64,000 bases of DNA, taken from the NCBI GenBank assembly GCA_015478775.1, contig JADMKP010000007.1, positions 248,001 to 312,000 of the forward strand, read 5' to 3'. The notes beneath the pieces were generated by a model. That model searched no databases, had not been told where the DNA came from, and saw only the letters and a list, made by a program, of their open reading frames with translations. Both the position numbers and the translations under genes were made by a program. Below, piece after piece: positions 17,304 through 27,227 of the stretch (its first letter is position 1; every line of letters begins with the position of its first letter). Source of the stretch: Fermentimonas sp. (GTDB lineage Bacteria; Bacteroidota; Bacteroidia; Bacteroidales; Dysgonomonadaceae).

Positions 17304-18668
17304 ATGGGCAAGAAGAAAGATACCATAAGTCTCATAGATACATTTTCTGAATTTAACGAGCTGAAAAATATCGATAAGGCAACGCTTATCAGCGTACTTG
17401 AAGAAGCATTTAGAAACGTAATATCTAAATCTGTTGGAACAGATGAGAATTATGACATTATAATTAATCCAGACAAAGGTGATTTGGAAATCTGGCGTAA
17501 CCGTGTAATAGTAGAAGATGGTGAGCTGGAAGATCCCAATATGGAGATAACTATTTCGGAAGCTCTTAAAATTGACAACGACTTTGAAGTAGGAGAAGAT
17601 TTAACCGATGAGGTTCACCTTGAACACTTTGGAAGGAGAACGATTCTAAACCTTCGACAAACTCTTGCTTCCAAGATATTGGAACTTGAAAAAGACAACC
17701 TATATAATTTATATAAAGACAAGGTTGGTGAAATAGTATCAGGAGAAGTATATCAAGTATGGAAAAAAGAATTACTATTACTTGATGATGATCATAATGA
17801 ACTTATTCTACCTAAAACAGAACAAATACCCAGCGATTTCTTTCGTAAAGGAGAACATGTAAGAGCAGTTGTGGCTAGAGTAGAAAACAAAAACAACAAC
17901 CCTAAAATAATTCTTTCACGCACATCAATTGTATTTCTAGAGCGTCTGTTTGAACAAGAAATACCAGAAATTGCCGATGGACTTATTACTATTAAAGGAA
18001 TTGCCAGAATACCTGGAGAAAGAGCAAAAGTAGCAGTAGAAGCTTATGATGACCGTATTGATCCGGTTGGTGCGTGTGTGGGGATGAAAGGTTTTAGAAT
18101 TCACGGAATTGTACGGGAATTGCGCAACGAAAACATCGATGTTATTAATTTTACTAATAACACGTCTTTATATATACAACGTGCTTTGAGTCCTGCGAGG
18201 ATTAATTCTATTACGTTAAAAGAAGAGGAGAATCGTGCAGAAGTATTTCTAAACCCCGAAGAAGTATCACTTGCAATTGGTAAGGGTGGAGCAAATATTA
18301 AGCTCGCATCTATGCTAACCGGATACAACATAGAAGTATTTAGAGATATAGATGAAGTAGATGAAGAAGATATTTACCTGGATGAATTTCGTGATGAAAT
18401 TGATGGCTGGGTAATTGATCAGCTAAAGAAAATTGGGTGCTCGACAGCTAAAAATGTACTAGAAACTAGCAGAGATAGACTAATCAAAGAGGCAGATCTA
18501 GAAGAAAGTACAGTAGATGAAATTCTAACCATTTTTAGGTTTGAGTTTGAAGATGAAAACGAAGAAACAGAAAATATTGATAATGTTGAAGATGTTGATA
18601 GCATTAACAACATTGATGATATTGAGAAAACAGTAGACATTGATGACGTTGAAGACACCAATGATTAA
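17304..18668 (+). CDS. nusA: Transcription termination/antitermination factor NusA
   Basis: 454 residues. The N-terminal RNA polymerase-binding domain runs to about 130, S1 from about 135 (GEIVSGEVYQVWKKELLLL), KH1 from about 205 (AYDDRIDPVGACVGMKGFRI) and KH2 to about 345 (EEVSLAIGKGGANIKLAS). A helical region follows, then a very acidic tail from about 415 made of Asp/Glu/Asn/Ile repeats (NIDNVEDVDS and similar). The tail is encoded by degenerate short tandem DNA repeats and is probably disordered. There are no AR1/AR2 domains of the E. coli type. Confidence 0.96.
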   Translation: MGKKKDTISLIDTFSEFNELKNIDKATLISVLEEAFRNVISKSVGTDENYDIIINPDKGDLEIWRNRVIVEDGELEDPNMEITISEALKIDNDFEVGEDLTDEVHLEHFGRRTILNLRQTLASKILELEKDNLYNLYKDKVGEIVSGEVYQVWKKELLLLDDDHNELILPKTEQIPSDFFRKGEHVRAVVARVENKNNNPKIILSRTSIVFLERLFEQEIPEIADGLITIKGIARIPGERAKVAVEAYDDRIDPVGACVGMKGFRIHGIVRELRNENIDVINFTNNTSLYIQRALSPARINSITLKEEENRAEVFLNPEEVSLAIGKGGANIKLASMLTGYNIEVFRDIDEVDEEDIYLDEFRDEIDGWVIDQLKKIGCSTAKNVLETSRDRLIKEADLEESTVDEILTIFRFEFEDENEETENIDNVEDVDSINNIDDIEKTVDIDDVEDTND

Positions 18669-18755
18669 TAAAGAAGATAAAACTCAAATCTGCCACTTCG
18701 TACTACAATAACATGGTGTTAAAATAAAAAAGAGAAAAGGATAGAAGATTTATAT

Positions 18756-21700
18756 ATGCCTATTAGACTAATAAAAGTTTCGAAAAATTTAAATGTGGGA
18801 ATAAACAGTCTCGTGGAATTCCTACACAAAAAAGGTATTGAAGTAGAAGCAAACCCCAATGTAAAAATTGAGGACGAACATTACAATTTACTTGTAACTG
18901 AGTTTGGTAAAGATAAAAGCATCAAACTTGAAGCACTGGAAACACGTGAAAAACTACATCGTAGAGATGACAAACGTGATACTGTAGCAATCGATGGTTA
19001 TGGTTTGCCTGAAGATCACGCACCTAAAAAAAGTGCAAATAAAGAAACAATAGAGACCGAAATTCCTCAAGAATTAAAACCTCAAGTTAACGTAGTAGGC
19101 AGTATCGATTTAGAAATTTTGAATAAAAAGCGTACTCCTTCTTTGAAAAACAAACCAGAGCTGGTTAATAAGAAGAAAGAGGAGATTTTAAAAGAAGAAA
19201 ATACAGTTGAGGTAGAACCTAAAAAATCAGAAGTTTCAAAAACTGATACAACCGAAACCAACTTAACAATTGAGACCGAAAACATTCAGTTCTCTGAAAA
19301 AGAAACTAAAGTTGAGGATTCTCCAAAAACAAATAAAGTAATTACTACTGAAGTAGATAAAAGCTTTGATAAAGAGGAAGAAGCAATTCCTAAAACAGTA
19401 TCTATTGTAGAAGCAGAGTCTATTGTAGAAGCAGAGTCTAAACCAATTGTCGAAACTGGGATAGAAAAAGAAGAAATTAAAGAAATAAAAGAAGAGGTAT
19501 TATTGGATAAAAGTCCTGAAATTAAAGAACCCACTATACTAGAAGAAGCTAAGGAATCACAGAAAACTGTAGAAAAGATCGAAACTAAGAAACAGACTGT
19601 AGAACCGATTAAAGAAGAACCGGCTACAAAAGACGAAACAACTATTCAGATTGAAGATTCTAAAATAGAAGACTTAAAATCTGAAGAAAACAAAACAGAT
19701 GAAGATGATACATCGAAGTCAGAAGGGTCAAGATCTGTAAAAGTATTCAGGCTTAATAAAAATAAACTGGAGTCGAATATCGTAGTAAAGGGATCAATAG
19801 ATCTGAGTGCAATTAACGACCGTACGCGCCCTCCCAGGAAATCGAGAGCAGAACGCAAAAAAGAACGATTGGATCGTGAACAGAATAGTCTTGACGGTAA
19901 AAAACTGAAAGATGAAAAAATAAAGCTATTGAAGAAAGAAACTATCGACGAGCAGAAGAAACATCCTCAAACTGCTGATAGCTCGGACGATAGCAAGAAG
20001 AAAAAACGAAAACGTATACGTTCCGGAAAAGTAAATCTGGATAAACCTGGAAGCTTTAATCCATCTATGGTTGCTAAAAAGAGTGATAGAAAATCAACTC
20101 TAAGAAAACCTGTTAAGGCTGAAGTTAAAGAAGAGGATGTACAAAAACAAATTAAAGAAACTCTAGCTCGTCTGACAGAAAAAAGGGGCAAGAAGGGTGG
20201 AGCAAAATACAGACGCGAAAAGCGTGAAGCCAGTGCTACAAAGCAAAGAGAAGAAATCAAACAACAGGAAAGAGAGAGTCTTACATTACAACTCACCGAG
20301 TTTGTAACTGCTAACGATTTGGCTAACATGATGGATGTTCCTGTTACTGATGTAATCTCAACCTGTATGAGCCTAGGTGTAATGGTTGCTATAAACCAAC
20401 GCTTGGACGCAGAAATAATCAATCTTGTAGCTGAAGAGTTTGGATTTAAAACTGAATATGTAAGTGCCGATGTAATAGAGGCTATTGCAGAAGAAATAGA
20501 TAGTCCGGAAGATTTAATTCCACGTTCTCCAATAGTTACAGTTATGGGCCACGTAGATCATGGTAAAACATCTCTACTTGATAGTATAAGAAGTACTAAC
20601 GTTATTGGTGACGAAGCAGGTGGTATAACACAACATATAGGTGCTTATAACGTAGTATTGCCGAGTGGAAGAAGGATTACTTTCCTTGATACACCCGGTC
20701 ACGAAGCATTTACAGCGATGCGTGCACGTGGTGCTAAAGTTACTGACGTTGTTATTATTATAATAGCTGCAGATGACAATGTGATGCCACAGACAGTTGA
20801 AGCAATTAATCACGCAGCAGCTGCTGGGGTACCAATTGTATTTGCTATTAACAAAATTGACAAAAATGGTGCTAACCCTGAAAAGATAAAAGAAAGGCTT
20901 GCTGAAATGAATTATCTTGTTGAAGATTGGGGCGGTCAATACCAATCTCAAGAAATTTCAGCAAAAAAAGGAGTAGGCATCCGTGAACTTCTTGAGAAAG
21001 TTTTACTTGAAGCCGATTTACTTGAGCTAAAAGCTAACCCAAATCGAAAAGCTTCAGGTTCAGTTATTGAATCAGAATTAGATAAAGGACGTGGTTACAT
21101 TTCAACAATTCTTGTTGAGAATGGTACTCTTAAACAAGGTGACATTGTATTAGCCGGTGCATATTTTGGTAAAGTAAAAGCAATGTTCAACGAACGCAAT
21201 CAGCGAATTGAAGAGGCAGGGCCTTCAGAACCAGCTCTTATCCTTGGACTTAACGGAGCACCACAGGCAGGTGACACTTTTAATGTTATGGAAACAGAAC
21301 AAGAAGCCCGTTCAATTGCCAGTAGAAGAGAACAGCTACAACGAGAGCAATCAATGAGAACTCAAAAAATGCTGACTCTTGATGACATTGGTAGAAGAAT
21401 AGCGATAGGTAATTTCCAACAATTGAATATTATTGTGAAAGGTGATGTGGATGGATCAGTTGAAGCTCTTTCTGACTCTTTGATACGCCTTTCAACTGAA
21501 GAAATTCAAATAAATGTAATCCATAAAGCAGTAGGTCAAATATCAGAATCAGATATCACACTTGCTGCTGCTTCAGAAGCAATTATCATAGGGTTCCAGG
21601 TTCGTCCATCACTGGGAGCACGTAAAGAAGCAGAAAAAGCAGGAGTAGATATACGATTATATTCTATTATATATGATGCTATCGAAGAGGTTACTGCAGC

Positions 21701-22028
21701 AATGGAAGGTATGTTGTCTCCCGATATTAAAGAAGAGATTACAGGAAACGTAGAAGTTTTAGACGTGTTTAAAGTATCTAAAGTTGGTACAGTTGCTGGA
21801 AGTATGGTTCGTGATGGCAAAATCAAACGCTCAAGTAAAATACGTTTAGTGCGTGATGGTATAGTAATTTTCACAGGTGTTCTGGATTCTCTTAAGAGAT
21901 TCAAAGATGACGTTAGAGAAGTTTCTGTGGGATATGAGTGTGGCATTACAATTCACAACTTCAACGATATAAAAGTGGGTGATATAATAGAATCCTATGA
22001 AGAAATTGAGGTTAAGAAAACCTTGTAA
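18756..22028 (+). CDS. infB: Translation initiation factor IF-2
   Basis: 1090 residues, long for IF-2. The excess is in the N-terminal half. The first 50 residues are an IF2_N helical module ([25 protein letters not shown]). Residues 90 to about 500 are a highly charged Lys/Glu linker, including a perfect 18-bp DNA duplication (19401-19436). A second IF2_N module precedes the G domain. G1 is GHVDHGKTS (about 596), G3 is DTPGHEAF and G4 is NKIDK. Domains II, III and IV follow ([31 protein letters not shown]). It places initiator tRNA on the 30S subunit. Confidence 0.97.
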   Translation: MPIRLIKVSKNLNVGINSLVEFLHKKGIEVEANPNVKIEDEHYNLLVTEFGKDKSIKLEALETREKLHRRDDKRDTVAIDGYGLPEDHAPKKSANKETIETEIPQELKPQVNVVGSIDLEILNKKRTPSLKNKPELVNKKKEEILKEENTVEVEPKKSEVSKTDTTETNLTIETENIQFSEKETKVEDSPKTNKVITTEVDKSFDKEEEAIPKTVSIVEAESIVEAESKPIVETGIEKEEIKEIKEEVLLDKSPEIKEPTILEEAKESQKTVEKIETKKQTVEPIKEEPATKDETTIQIEDSKIEDLKSEENKTDEDDTSKSEGSRSVKVFRLNKNKLESNIVVKGSIDLSAINDRTRPPRKSRAERKKERLDREQNSLDGKKLKDEKIKLLKKETIDEQKKHPQTADSSDDSKKKKRKRIRSGKVNLDKPGSFNPSMVAKKSDRKSTLRKPVKAEVKEEDVQKQIKETLARLTEKRGKKGGAKYRREKREASATKQREEIKQQERESLTLQLTEFVTANDLANMMDVPVTDVISTCMSLGVMVAINQRLDAEIINLVAEEFGFKTEYVSADVIEAIAEEIDSPEDLIPRSPIVTVMGHVDHGKTSLLDSIRSTNVIGDEAGGITQHIGAYNVVLPSGRRITFLDTPGHEAFTAMRARGAKVTDVVIIIIAADDNVMPQTVEAINHAAAAGVPIVFAINKIDKNGANPEKIKERLAEMNYLVEDWGGQYQSQEISAKKGVGIRELLEKVLLEADLLELKANPNRKASGSVIESELDKGRGYISTILVENGTLKQGDIVLAGAYFGKVKAMFNERNQRIEEAGPSEPALILGLNGAPQAGDTFNVMETEQEARSIASRREQLQREQSMRTQKMLTLDDIGRRIAIGNFQQLNIIVKGDVDGSVEALSDSLIRLSTEEIQINVIHKAVGQISESDITLAAASEAIIIGFQVRPSLGARKEAEKAGVDIRLYSIIYDAIEEVTAAMEGMLSPDIKEEITGNVEVLDVFKVSKVGTVAGSMVRDGKIKRSSKIRLVRDGIVIFTGVLDSLKRFKDDVREVSVGYECGITIHNFNDIKVGDIIESYEEIEVKKTL
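19401..19436 (+). repeat. Perfect 18-bp tandem duplication inside infB
   Basis: Two identical units starting TCTATTGTAG, encoding SIVEAE twice in the charged linker. In frame and therefore tolerated. Confidence 0.85.
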
Positions 22029-22061
22029 GAAAAGAATATTCACTGCATAAAGTTTATAATT

Positions 22062-22592
22062 ATGACAAAAATTAAATTATGGACTCTAAGTCTGTTTGTA
22101 TTGTTTGTAAGCCTTTCTGCTTACTCTCAAATTATGCCCAATGCACAAAGCACAGTCGCATATATTAACAGTGATGAACTTCTTGAAGCTTTCCCAGAAA
22201 GGAAACAAGCAACAGACCAGCTACTAATTTTAAGTGAGGAGTATAAAAAAGAGCTTGATCTGATGCAAAACGAATATAACAAAAAGTATTCTGACTACAT
22301 TACATATCAAGCATCGCTGGCAGAAAACATTAAACTCCGCAGAATGCAAGAACTGACTGAACTGGAAAACAGAATGCAGGAGTTTATGGAAATGGCACAG
22401 AAAGACATAGAATTCCAAGAAAAAGAAAGACTAGAACCACTTAAGAAAAAGATTTCTGAAGCTATAAATGCTGTTGGATTAGAGCGAAATTATACTGTGA
22501 TTTATGATTTAGCCGATTCTGGAATTGCATTTATTTCTCCTCGTGCTGAAGATGCAAGCCCCTTTGTAAAGCAAAAACTTGGAATTCGGTAA
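22062..22592 (+). CDS. OmpH/Skp-type periplasmic chaperone
   Basis: 176 residues. The signal peptide ends near SAYSQ (residue 23). VAYINSDELLEAFPERKQATDQL opens the Skp/OmpH fold, residues 60-130 form the long coiled coil of Glu/Lys/Gln, and the C-terminal core ends VGLERNYTVIYDLADSG. It should guide unfolded outer-membrane proteins through the periplasm. It lies 33 bases after infB and is followed at once by murI. Confidence 0.9.
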   Translation: MTKIKLWTLSLFVLFVSLSAYSQIMPNAQSTVAYINSDELLEAFPERKQATDQLLILSEEYKKELDLMQNEYNKKYSDYITYQASLAENIKLRRMQELTELENRMQEFMEMAQKDIEFQEKERLEPLKKKISEAINAVGLERNYTVIYDLADSGIAFISPRAEDASPFVKQKLGIR

Positions 22593-22608
22593 CCAACATG
22601 CTACTTTT

Positions 22609-23448
22609 GTGGAAGATAATGATACCTATAGAGCTGGTGCAATTGGAGTGTTTGACTCAGGATATGGTGGACTAACCGTATTATCAGAGATAAAATCACA
22701 ATTACCCGAATATGACTTTATCTATTTAGGAGATAATGCTCGTACACCATATGGTAATCGTTCTTATGAAAGAGTATATGAATTTACACTAGAGGCAGTA
22801 AAATGGTTTTTCAAACAAGGATGCAAGCTTGTTATTTTGGCTTGTAATACAGCTTCAGCAAAAGCTTTAAGAAGTATTCAACAAATAGATCTTCCACAAA
22901 TAAACTCAATCAATAGGGTTCTTGGTGTAATTAGACCTACTGCTGAAAATGTATCTAAGTTTTCTCAATCGGGTCACATAGGTATCATGGGAACCGAAGG
23001 TACAATTCAATCTAAATCTTATGATATAGAGATAAATAAATTACACCCAAATATGTTTGTTACTGGTGAAGCATGTCCGATGTGGGTTCCACTAGTGGAG
23101 AATAGAGAATATAATAAACCTGGAGCAGATTATTTTATTAAAAAACATATTGACAATTTATTATCAAAAGATCCCCTTATAGATACTATTATCCTTGCTT
23201 GCACTCACTATCCACTTTTGATTGAAAAAATAAATAATTTTTTACCAAAAGGAGTAAGGGCTATATCTCAAGGGAAAATAATTGCCGAAAGTCTAAAAAG
23301 TTATCTGAAACGACATCCTGAAATGGATATTTTATGTTCCAAAAAAGGTACAATAACCTACTTTACTACTGACTCTACCTCAAAATTTATAGAACAGGCA
23401 TCCATTTTCCTAGATGAGGAGATTGTGGCCCATAATGCAGACTTATGA
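22609..23448 (+). CDS. murI: Glutamate racemase
   Basis: Interconverts L- and D-glutamate for peptidoglycan. The first catalytic cysteine is in LVILACNTASAKAL and the second in TIILACTHYPLLIE. IGVFDSGYGGLTVL and YLGDNARTPYGNRSYE are the family signatures. No ATG fits the start. GTG at 22609 gives 279 residues and the usual ten or so residues before the IGVFDSG motif. A TTG at 22579 would add ten residues and overlap the ompH stop by 14 bases. The gene ends one base before cvpA. Product certain, start uncertain. Confidence 0.9.
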   Translation: MEDNDTYRAGAIGVFDSGYGGLTVLSEIKSQLPEYDFIYLGDNARTPYGNRSYERVYEFTLEAVKWFFKQGCKLVILACNTASAKALRSIQQIDLPQINSINRVLGVIRPTAENVSKFSQSGHIGIMGTEGTIQSKSYDIEINKLHPNMFVTGEACPMWVPLVENREYNKPGADYFIKKHIDNLLSKDPLIDTIILACTHYPLLIEKINNFLPKGVRAISQGKIIAESLKSYLKRHPEMDILCSKKGTITYFTTDSTSKFIEQASIFLDEEIVAHNADL

Positions 23449-23449
23449 T

Positions 23450-24055
23450 ATGAATTGGTTTGATTTAGTCATAATCATTCTATTATTAATAGCTTTAATA
23501 GATGGATATAGAAAAGGATTAATTCAACAATTAGTTGGTTTAACAATAATCTTAATATCTGCAATCTTTGGAGGAAAACTTGCTGCATACTTTCTTCCTC
23601 TACTCGATAGATTTTTAGATCTATCACCTAGTCTTGCGAGAGTTTTATCGTTTGTTTTGGCATTTGCTGCTATTGCAATAGTCATTTCCTTTATCGGCAG
23701 ACTTATACAAAAGTTATTAGCAGCAGTACTACTTGGTACTGTAAATAGAATTCTTGGCAGTATCATTGCCGTAGGAACTCTTATACTTATTTTAAGTATA
23801 ATTCTTAATCTGGTATTAATGCTAGATAAAAATGAAAGCCTTATTAGCAAAGAAATAAAAGAAGAATCCTTCTTTTTTGAACGAGTTGAAGCTGTTGTTC
23901 CTGCAGTTGTACCCTATCTTGATAAAGAATTTTGGGATTTTATACCCGAAAATTATAGAGAAGAAATTGAGAGAAAAAGTGATAGCATATTTCAAAACAG
24001 ACCAAAAGGAATAGATATAGATTCTGTTTTTCAAAAAGAACATTTTACTGTATAA
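23450..24055 (+). CDS. CvpA family membrane protein
   Basis: 201 residues from ATG 23450, directly after the murI stop. A longer frame from 23414 would overlap murI. MNWFDLVIIILLLIALIDGYRKGLIQQLVGL is a textbook CvpA beginning, with four transmembrane helices in the first 135 residues (ends near 8-24, 28-50, 66-88 and 108-130) and a soluble, charged C-terminus. CvpA was named for colicin V production. Its general role in envelope homeostasis is poorly defined. Confidence 0.88.
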   Translation: MNWFDLVIIILLLIALIDGYRKGLIQQLVGLTIILISAIFGGKLAAYFLPLLDRFLDLSPSLARVLSFVLAFAAIAIVISFIGRLIQKLLAAVLLGTVNRILGSIIAVGTLILILSIILNLVLMLDKNESLISKEIKEESFFFERVEAVVPAVVPYLDKEFWDFIPENYREEIERKSDSIFQNRPKGIDIDSVFQKEHFTV

Positions 24056-24064
24056 AAATTATTT

Positions 24065-24751
24065 ATGAAAATCCACAAAGAAGGTAAATCACCATTAATT
24101 AATACATTTATCATAATATTATTGATAAATGTTTGTACTTTATATTTCTTCTCCGAGACACTATTTTCTACAATCTTCCTTGGTATATCACTTATATTAT
24201 TAGCATTGACAATTAACTTTTATAGAAGTCCCGAACGTGTTTATAAAGGCGATCTTCATGGATTAGTAAACAGTCCCACTGACGGCAAAGTAGTTGCTAT
24301 TGAAAGGGTGCATGAAAAGAATTTTTTAAATGAAGAAAGGATTCAGGTATCTATATTTATGTCTATTTTTAATGCACATTCAAATTGGATACCAGTTTCG
24401 GGAAAAATCACACATTTCTCACATGTTGATGGCAACTTCCATGTGGCATACCTACCTAAATCTAGTACTGAGAACGAACACACTAATATTATTATTGAAA
24501 CCCCTCAACATGGCACAATACTAACAAAACAAATCGCGGGAGCTGTTGCACGTAGAATTGTCACTTATGTAAAAGAAGGGGAAGAAGTGCATATTGGCTC
24601 ACCTCTTGGGTTCATTAAATTAGGGTCGAGGATGGATGTCTTTCTACCAGTTAATTCAGAATTAATGGTTAATATTGGAGATGAAGTACGCGCAAACAAT
24701 ACATTCCTTGCTAGGTTAGCTAAAACCAGTGAAACAATGGGTGAGGAATAA
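24065..24751 (+). CDS. psd: Phosphatidylserine decarboxylase, short type
   Basis: 228 residues. An N-terminal hydrophobic hairpin (about 15-52) anchors it to the membrane. NSPTDGKVVAIERV and SIFMSIFNAHSNWIPVSGKI are the substrate-site motifs. FIKLGSRMDVFLP contains the Gly-Ser self-cleavage site that generates the pyruvoyl cofactor. The short form is common in Bacteroidetes. It makes phosphatidylethanolamine from the phosphatidylserine produced by pssA, 85 bases downstream. Confidence 0.92.
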   Translation: MKIHKEGKSPLINTFIIILLINVCTLYFFSETLFSTIFLGISLILLALTINFYRSPERVYKGDLHGLVNSPTDGKVVAIERVHEKNFLNEERIQVSIFMSIFNAHSNWIPVSGKITHFSHVDGNFHVAYLPKSSTENEHTNIIIETPQHGTILTKQIAGAVARRIVTYVKEGEEVHIGSPLGFIKLGSRMDVFLPVNSELMVNIGDEVRANNTFLARLAKTSETMGEE

Positions 24752-24807
24752 AGCTTTGGAATAGAATAAAACATTGGGATAAGTAAAAAGCTTTGGGATA
24801 AAGATAG
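24751..24807 (+). repeat. Three imperfect repeats after the psd stop
   Basis: Units AAGCTTTGGAATA, AAACATTGGGATA and AAGCTTTGGGATA start at 24751, 24769 and 24788, a period of 18-19 bases. The first unit begins on the last base of the psd stop codon. Confidence 0.6.
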
Positions 24808-24836
24808 AACTTTTTATTAAATGAATAATATAAATA

Positions 24837-25544
24837 ATGCGTAAACAAATACCCAACATTATAACTCTTCTAAACCTCTTTTCGGGTACTATAGCAATTA
24901 CACTTGCTTTTAATGGTAATTTCTTAGGAGTAGTAATTTGGGTAGTTATAGCTGCTATATTTGACTTTTTGGATGGAATGGTAGCGCGTTTTTTAAAAGC
25001 ATTCTCACCTTTGGGAAAGGAGCTTGATTCATTAGCTGATGTAGTGAGTTTTGGAGTGGCTCCAGCTTCTGCTCTGTATATATTAATGAAAGACGGCATT
25101 ATCTATCCCTATTTCCTTCAATCTATAAGTCATTTAATACCTTACATAGCATTTTTGATTCCAGTATTTGCTGCATATCGACTTGCTAAATTCAATATTG
25201 ATTCTCGTCAATCTAACTCCTTTATTGGACTACCAACTCCAGCAAATGGACTTTTTTGGATTAGTTATTGTTACACTATTGATAAATTTGCCATACATAA
25301 TGAAATAATTATCTATGTTACTGTGATTGCAGTAATTATCATGTCAATAATTATGATAGCAGAGATTCCGATGTTTTCTTTTAAATCTAAAAACAAAGGG
25401 TTTAAAGGAAATGTAAGCCAATTAATACTGATACTTCTTTCTATAACATTTCTTGCAGTATTTGGGATTGGTGGAGTAGCTCTTAGTATCATTGCTTATA
25501 TATTTATTTCAATATTTAGTAACAGTTACAAAACTAAGCGTTAA
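24837..25544 (+). CDS. pssA: CDP-diacylglycerol-serine O-phosphatidyltransferase
   Basis: 235 residues, a polytopic membrane enzyme. FDFLDGMVARFLKAFSPLGKE followed by LDSLADVVSFG is the complete CDP-alcohol phosphotransferase motif (D-G-x2-A-R-x8-G-x3-D-x3-D). It makes phosphatidylserine from CDP-diacylglycerol and serine. About six hydrophobic segments span the protein. Paired with psd, it supplies the phosphatidylethanolamine branch. Confidence 0.93.
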   Translation: MRKQIPNIITLLNLFSGTIAITLAFNGNFLGVVIWVVIAAIFDFLDGMVARFLKAFSPLGKELDSLADVVSFGVAPASALYILMKDGIIYPYFLQSISHLIPYIAFLIPVFAAYRLAKFNIDSRQSNSFIGLPTPANGLFWISYCYTIDKFAIHNEIIIYVTVIAVIIMSIIMIAEIPMFSFKSKNKGFKGNVSQLILILLSITFLAVFGIGGVALSIIAYIFISIFSNSYKTKR

Positions 25545-25619
25545 ATTATTGAAACAGATAAGCATGAATATGATGAATCATAGTATCTTTACTATATAAC
25601 AAATAGCTTATTACTACAT

Positions 25620-25862
25620 ATGTTTAAATTTTTATTTTTCCTAATACTTATATTTATGGTTATAAGAGGCATATTTGCCTTCTTATTCAGATTTCTAAAT
25701 ACTGGCAGATTCAAATCACAGCAAAGTAGAACTCAACAACGCCCGACACAACCCAAACAACCTGAATCGCAGGAAGAGAGAATTATAGATTATCAGAAAA
25801 AATCATTTGAGTCTACGGAAATTGAAGATGCAGATTATATAGAAATTAAGGATCGTAAATGA
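25620..25862 (+). CDS. DUF4834 small membrane protein
   Basis: 80 residues. One hydrophobic segment at residues 2-25 (MFKFLFFLILIFMVIRGIFAFLF) is followed by a Gln/Pro/Arg-rich cytoplasmic linker and a short acidic end EIEDADYIEIKD. This layout is that of DUF4834, a Bacteroidetes family of unknown function. Probably the last gene of the rimP operon. Confidence 0.78.
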   Translation: MFKFLFFLILIFMVIRGIFAFLFRFLNTGRFKSQQSRTQQRPTQPKQPESQEERIIDYQKKSFESTEIEDADYIEIKDRK

Positions 25863-25902
25863 ACATAAAAACTAGTTATTTTCGTATTCTTAATATATTC
25901 CT

Positions 25903-25910
25903 TATTTTTG
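25903..25910 (+). promoter_or_regulatory. -7 box for the putative sulfonolipid genes
   Basis: TATTTTTG matches TAnnTTTG, 54 bases before the ATG at 25965. A weak TTTTCG sits at about the -33 position. Confidence 0.5.
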
Positions 25911-25964
25911 TTATTAAAGGAAAATCAACAAGTGTTTTATAATTAAAGTAATGCAATATTAATC

Positions 25965-27227
25965 ATGACAGATATTTTTGATCGTTTAAAAAGTGCTGCC
26001 GGTCCCCTTGAGCAGTATCGCCAAAAGGCTGAAGGTTATTTCATGTTCCCTGAATTAGAAGGAGAAATAGGACCGAGAATGAAATTTATTGGTAAAGAAG
26101 TAATCACATGGAGTCTTAATAACTATCTGGGATTAGCAAATCACCCCGAAGTGCGTGAAGCTGATGCAAAAGCAGCAGCCGATTGGGGAATGGCATACCC
26201 AATGGGCGCCAGAATGATGTCGGGACAAACAAAATATCATAAAGAACTTGAAGTTCGTCTTTCTAAGTTCGAGAAAAAAGAATCTACATACCTCCTCAAT
26301 TATGGTTACCAGGGTATGGTTTCTATTATCGATTCACTAGTATCAAGAAACGATGTTATTGTGTATGATTCAGAGTCACATGCATGCATAATGGATGGCA
26401 TCTTTTTGCACAAAGCTAAAGGAGGTAAAAGTTTTGTTTATCCACACAACGATATGGAACGTTGCGATAGGATGCTTGGCTTTGCTACACGTAATGCAGA
26501 AGAGACAGGTGGTGGAATTTTACTTATTACAGAAGGTGTATTCGGAATGTCGGGAGACCTAGGCAATCTACCTGGAATTATTAAGTTGAGAGATAAGTAT
26601 AATTTCCGAATCATGATTGATGATGCACACGGATTTGGCACAATGGGCGAAACGGGTGCTGGTGCCAGTGAGCACTTTGGACTAATGGATCAAGTGGATA
26701 TCTACTTCGCAACTTTTGCAAAATCAATGGCAGGTATTGGTGCATTTGTAAGTTCAGAAAAAGCAATTATAGATTCTCTGAAGTATAATATGCGATCACA
26801 GATCTTTGCTAAATCACTACCCATGCCAATGGTAATTGGTGCTTTAAAACGACTAGATATTCTCCAAAATCAACCAGAGCACAAAGAGAATCTGTGGAGA
26901 GTTACTAAATCTTTACAAGAAGGCTTAGTTGCAGAGGGCTTCAATATCGGAAACACAGAATCACCCGTTACGCCCGTATATGTCAAAGGAAATGTTGCAG
27001 AAGGCACAAACGTTGTAGTTGATTTGCGTGAGAACCATAATATTTTCTGCTCACTTGTTGCATATCCTGTTGTACCTAAAGATGTGCTAATGCTTAGGCT
27101 AATACCCACTGCTTCTCACACTCAGAAAGAAGTAGATCAAACAATTGAAGTATTTAAAAAGATAAAAGCTAATCTTGAAGCAGGAAAATATAAGGGCGAC
27201 GAGATGCAATCCAAATCTATTGAATAA
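25965..27227 (+). CDS. Alpha-oxoamine synthase; likely cysteate fatty acyltransferase (CapB/SulA-like)
   Basis: 420 residues, fold-type I PLP enzyme of the serine palmitoyltransferase / KBL / AONS family, which condenses an amino acid with an acyl thioester and releases CO2. WSLNNYLGLANHPEV and YPMGARMMSGQTKYHKELE are the family N-terminal motifs. MIDDAHGFGTMGETG binds the PLP nitrogen, and Lys253 in TFAKSMAGIGAF is the Schiff-base lysine. The substrate is inferred from context: the overlapping downstream gene looks like cysteate synthase and an SDR follows, which is the capnine set. Alternatives are serine palmitoyltransferase (sphingolipids) or 2-amino-3-ketobutyrate ligase. Family 0.95, cysteate specificity about 0.6. 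Confidence 0.85.
   Translation: MTDIFDRLKSAAGPLEQYRQKAEGYFMFPELEGEIGPRMKFIGKEVITWSLNNYLGLANHPEVREADAKAAADWGMAYPMGARMMSGQTKYHKELEVRLSKFEKKESTYLLNYGYQGMVSIIDSLVSRNDVIVYDSESHACIMDGIFLHKAKGGKSFVYPHNDMERCDRMLGFATRNAEETGGGILLITEGVFGMSGDLGNLPGIIKLRDKYNFRIMIDDAHGFGTMGETGAGASEHFGLMDQVDIYFATFAKSMAGIGAFVSSEKAIIDSLKYNMRSQIFAKSLPMPMVIGALKRLDILQNQPEHKENLWRVTKSLQEGLVAEGFNIGNTESPVTPVYVKGNVAEGTNVVVDLRENHNIFCSLVAYPVVPKDVLMLRLIPTASHTQKEVDQTIEVFKKIKANLEAGKYKGDEMQSKSIE

Noticed and set aside
22602-22609. TACTTTTG at the front of murI as a promoter
   Set aside because: It matches the -7 consensus but would start transcription inside or after the only usable start codons. Probably coincidence.
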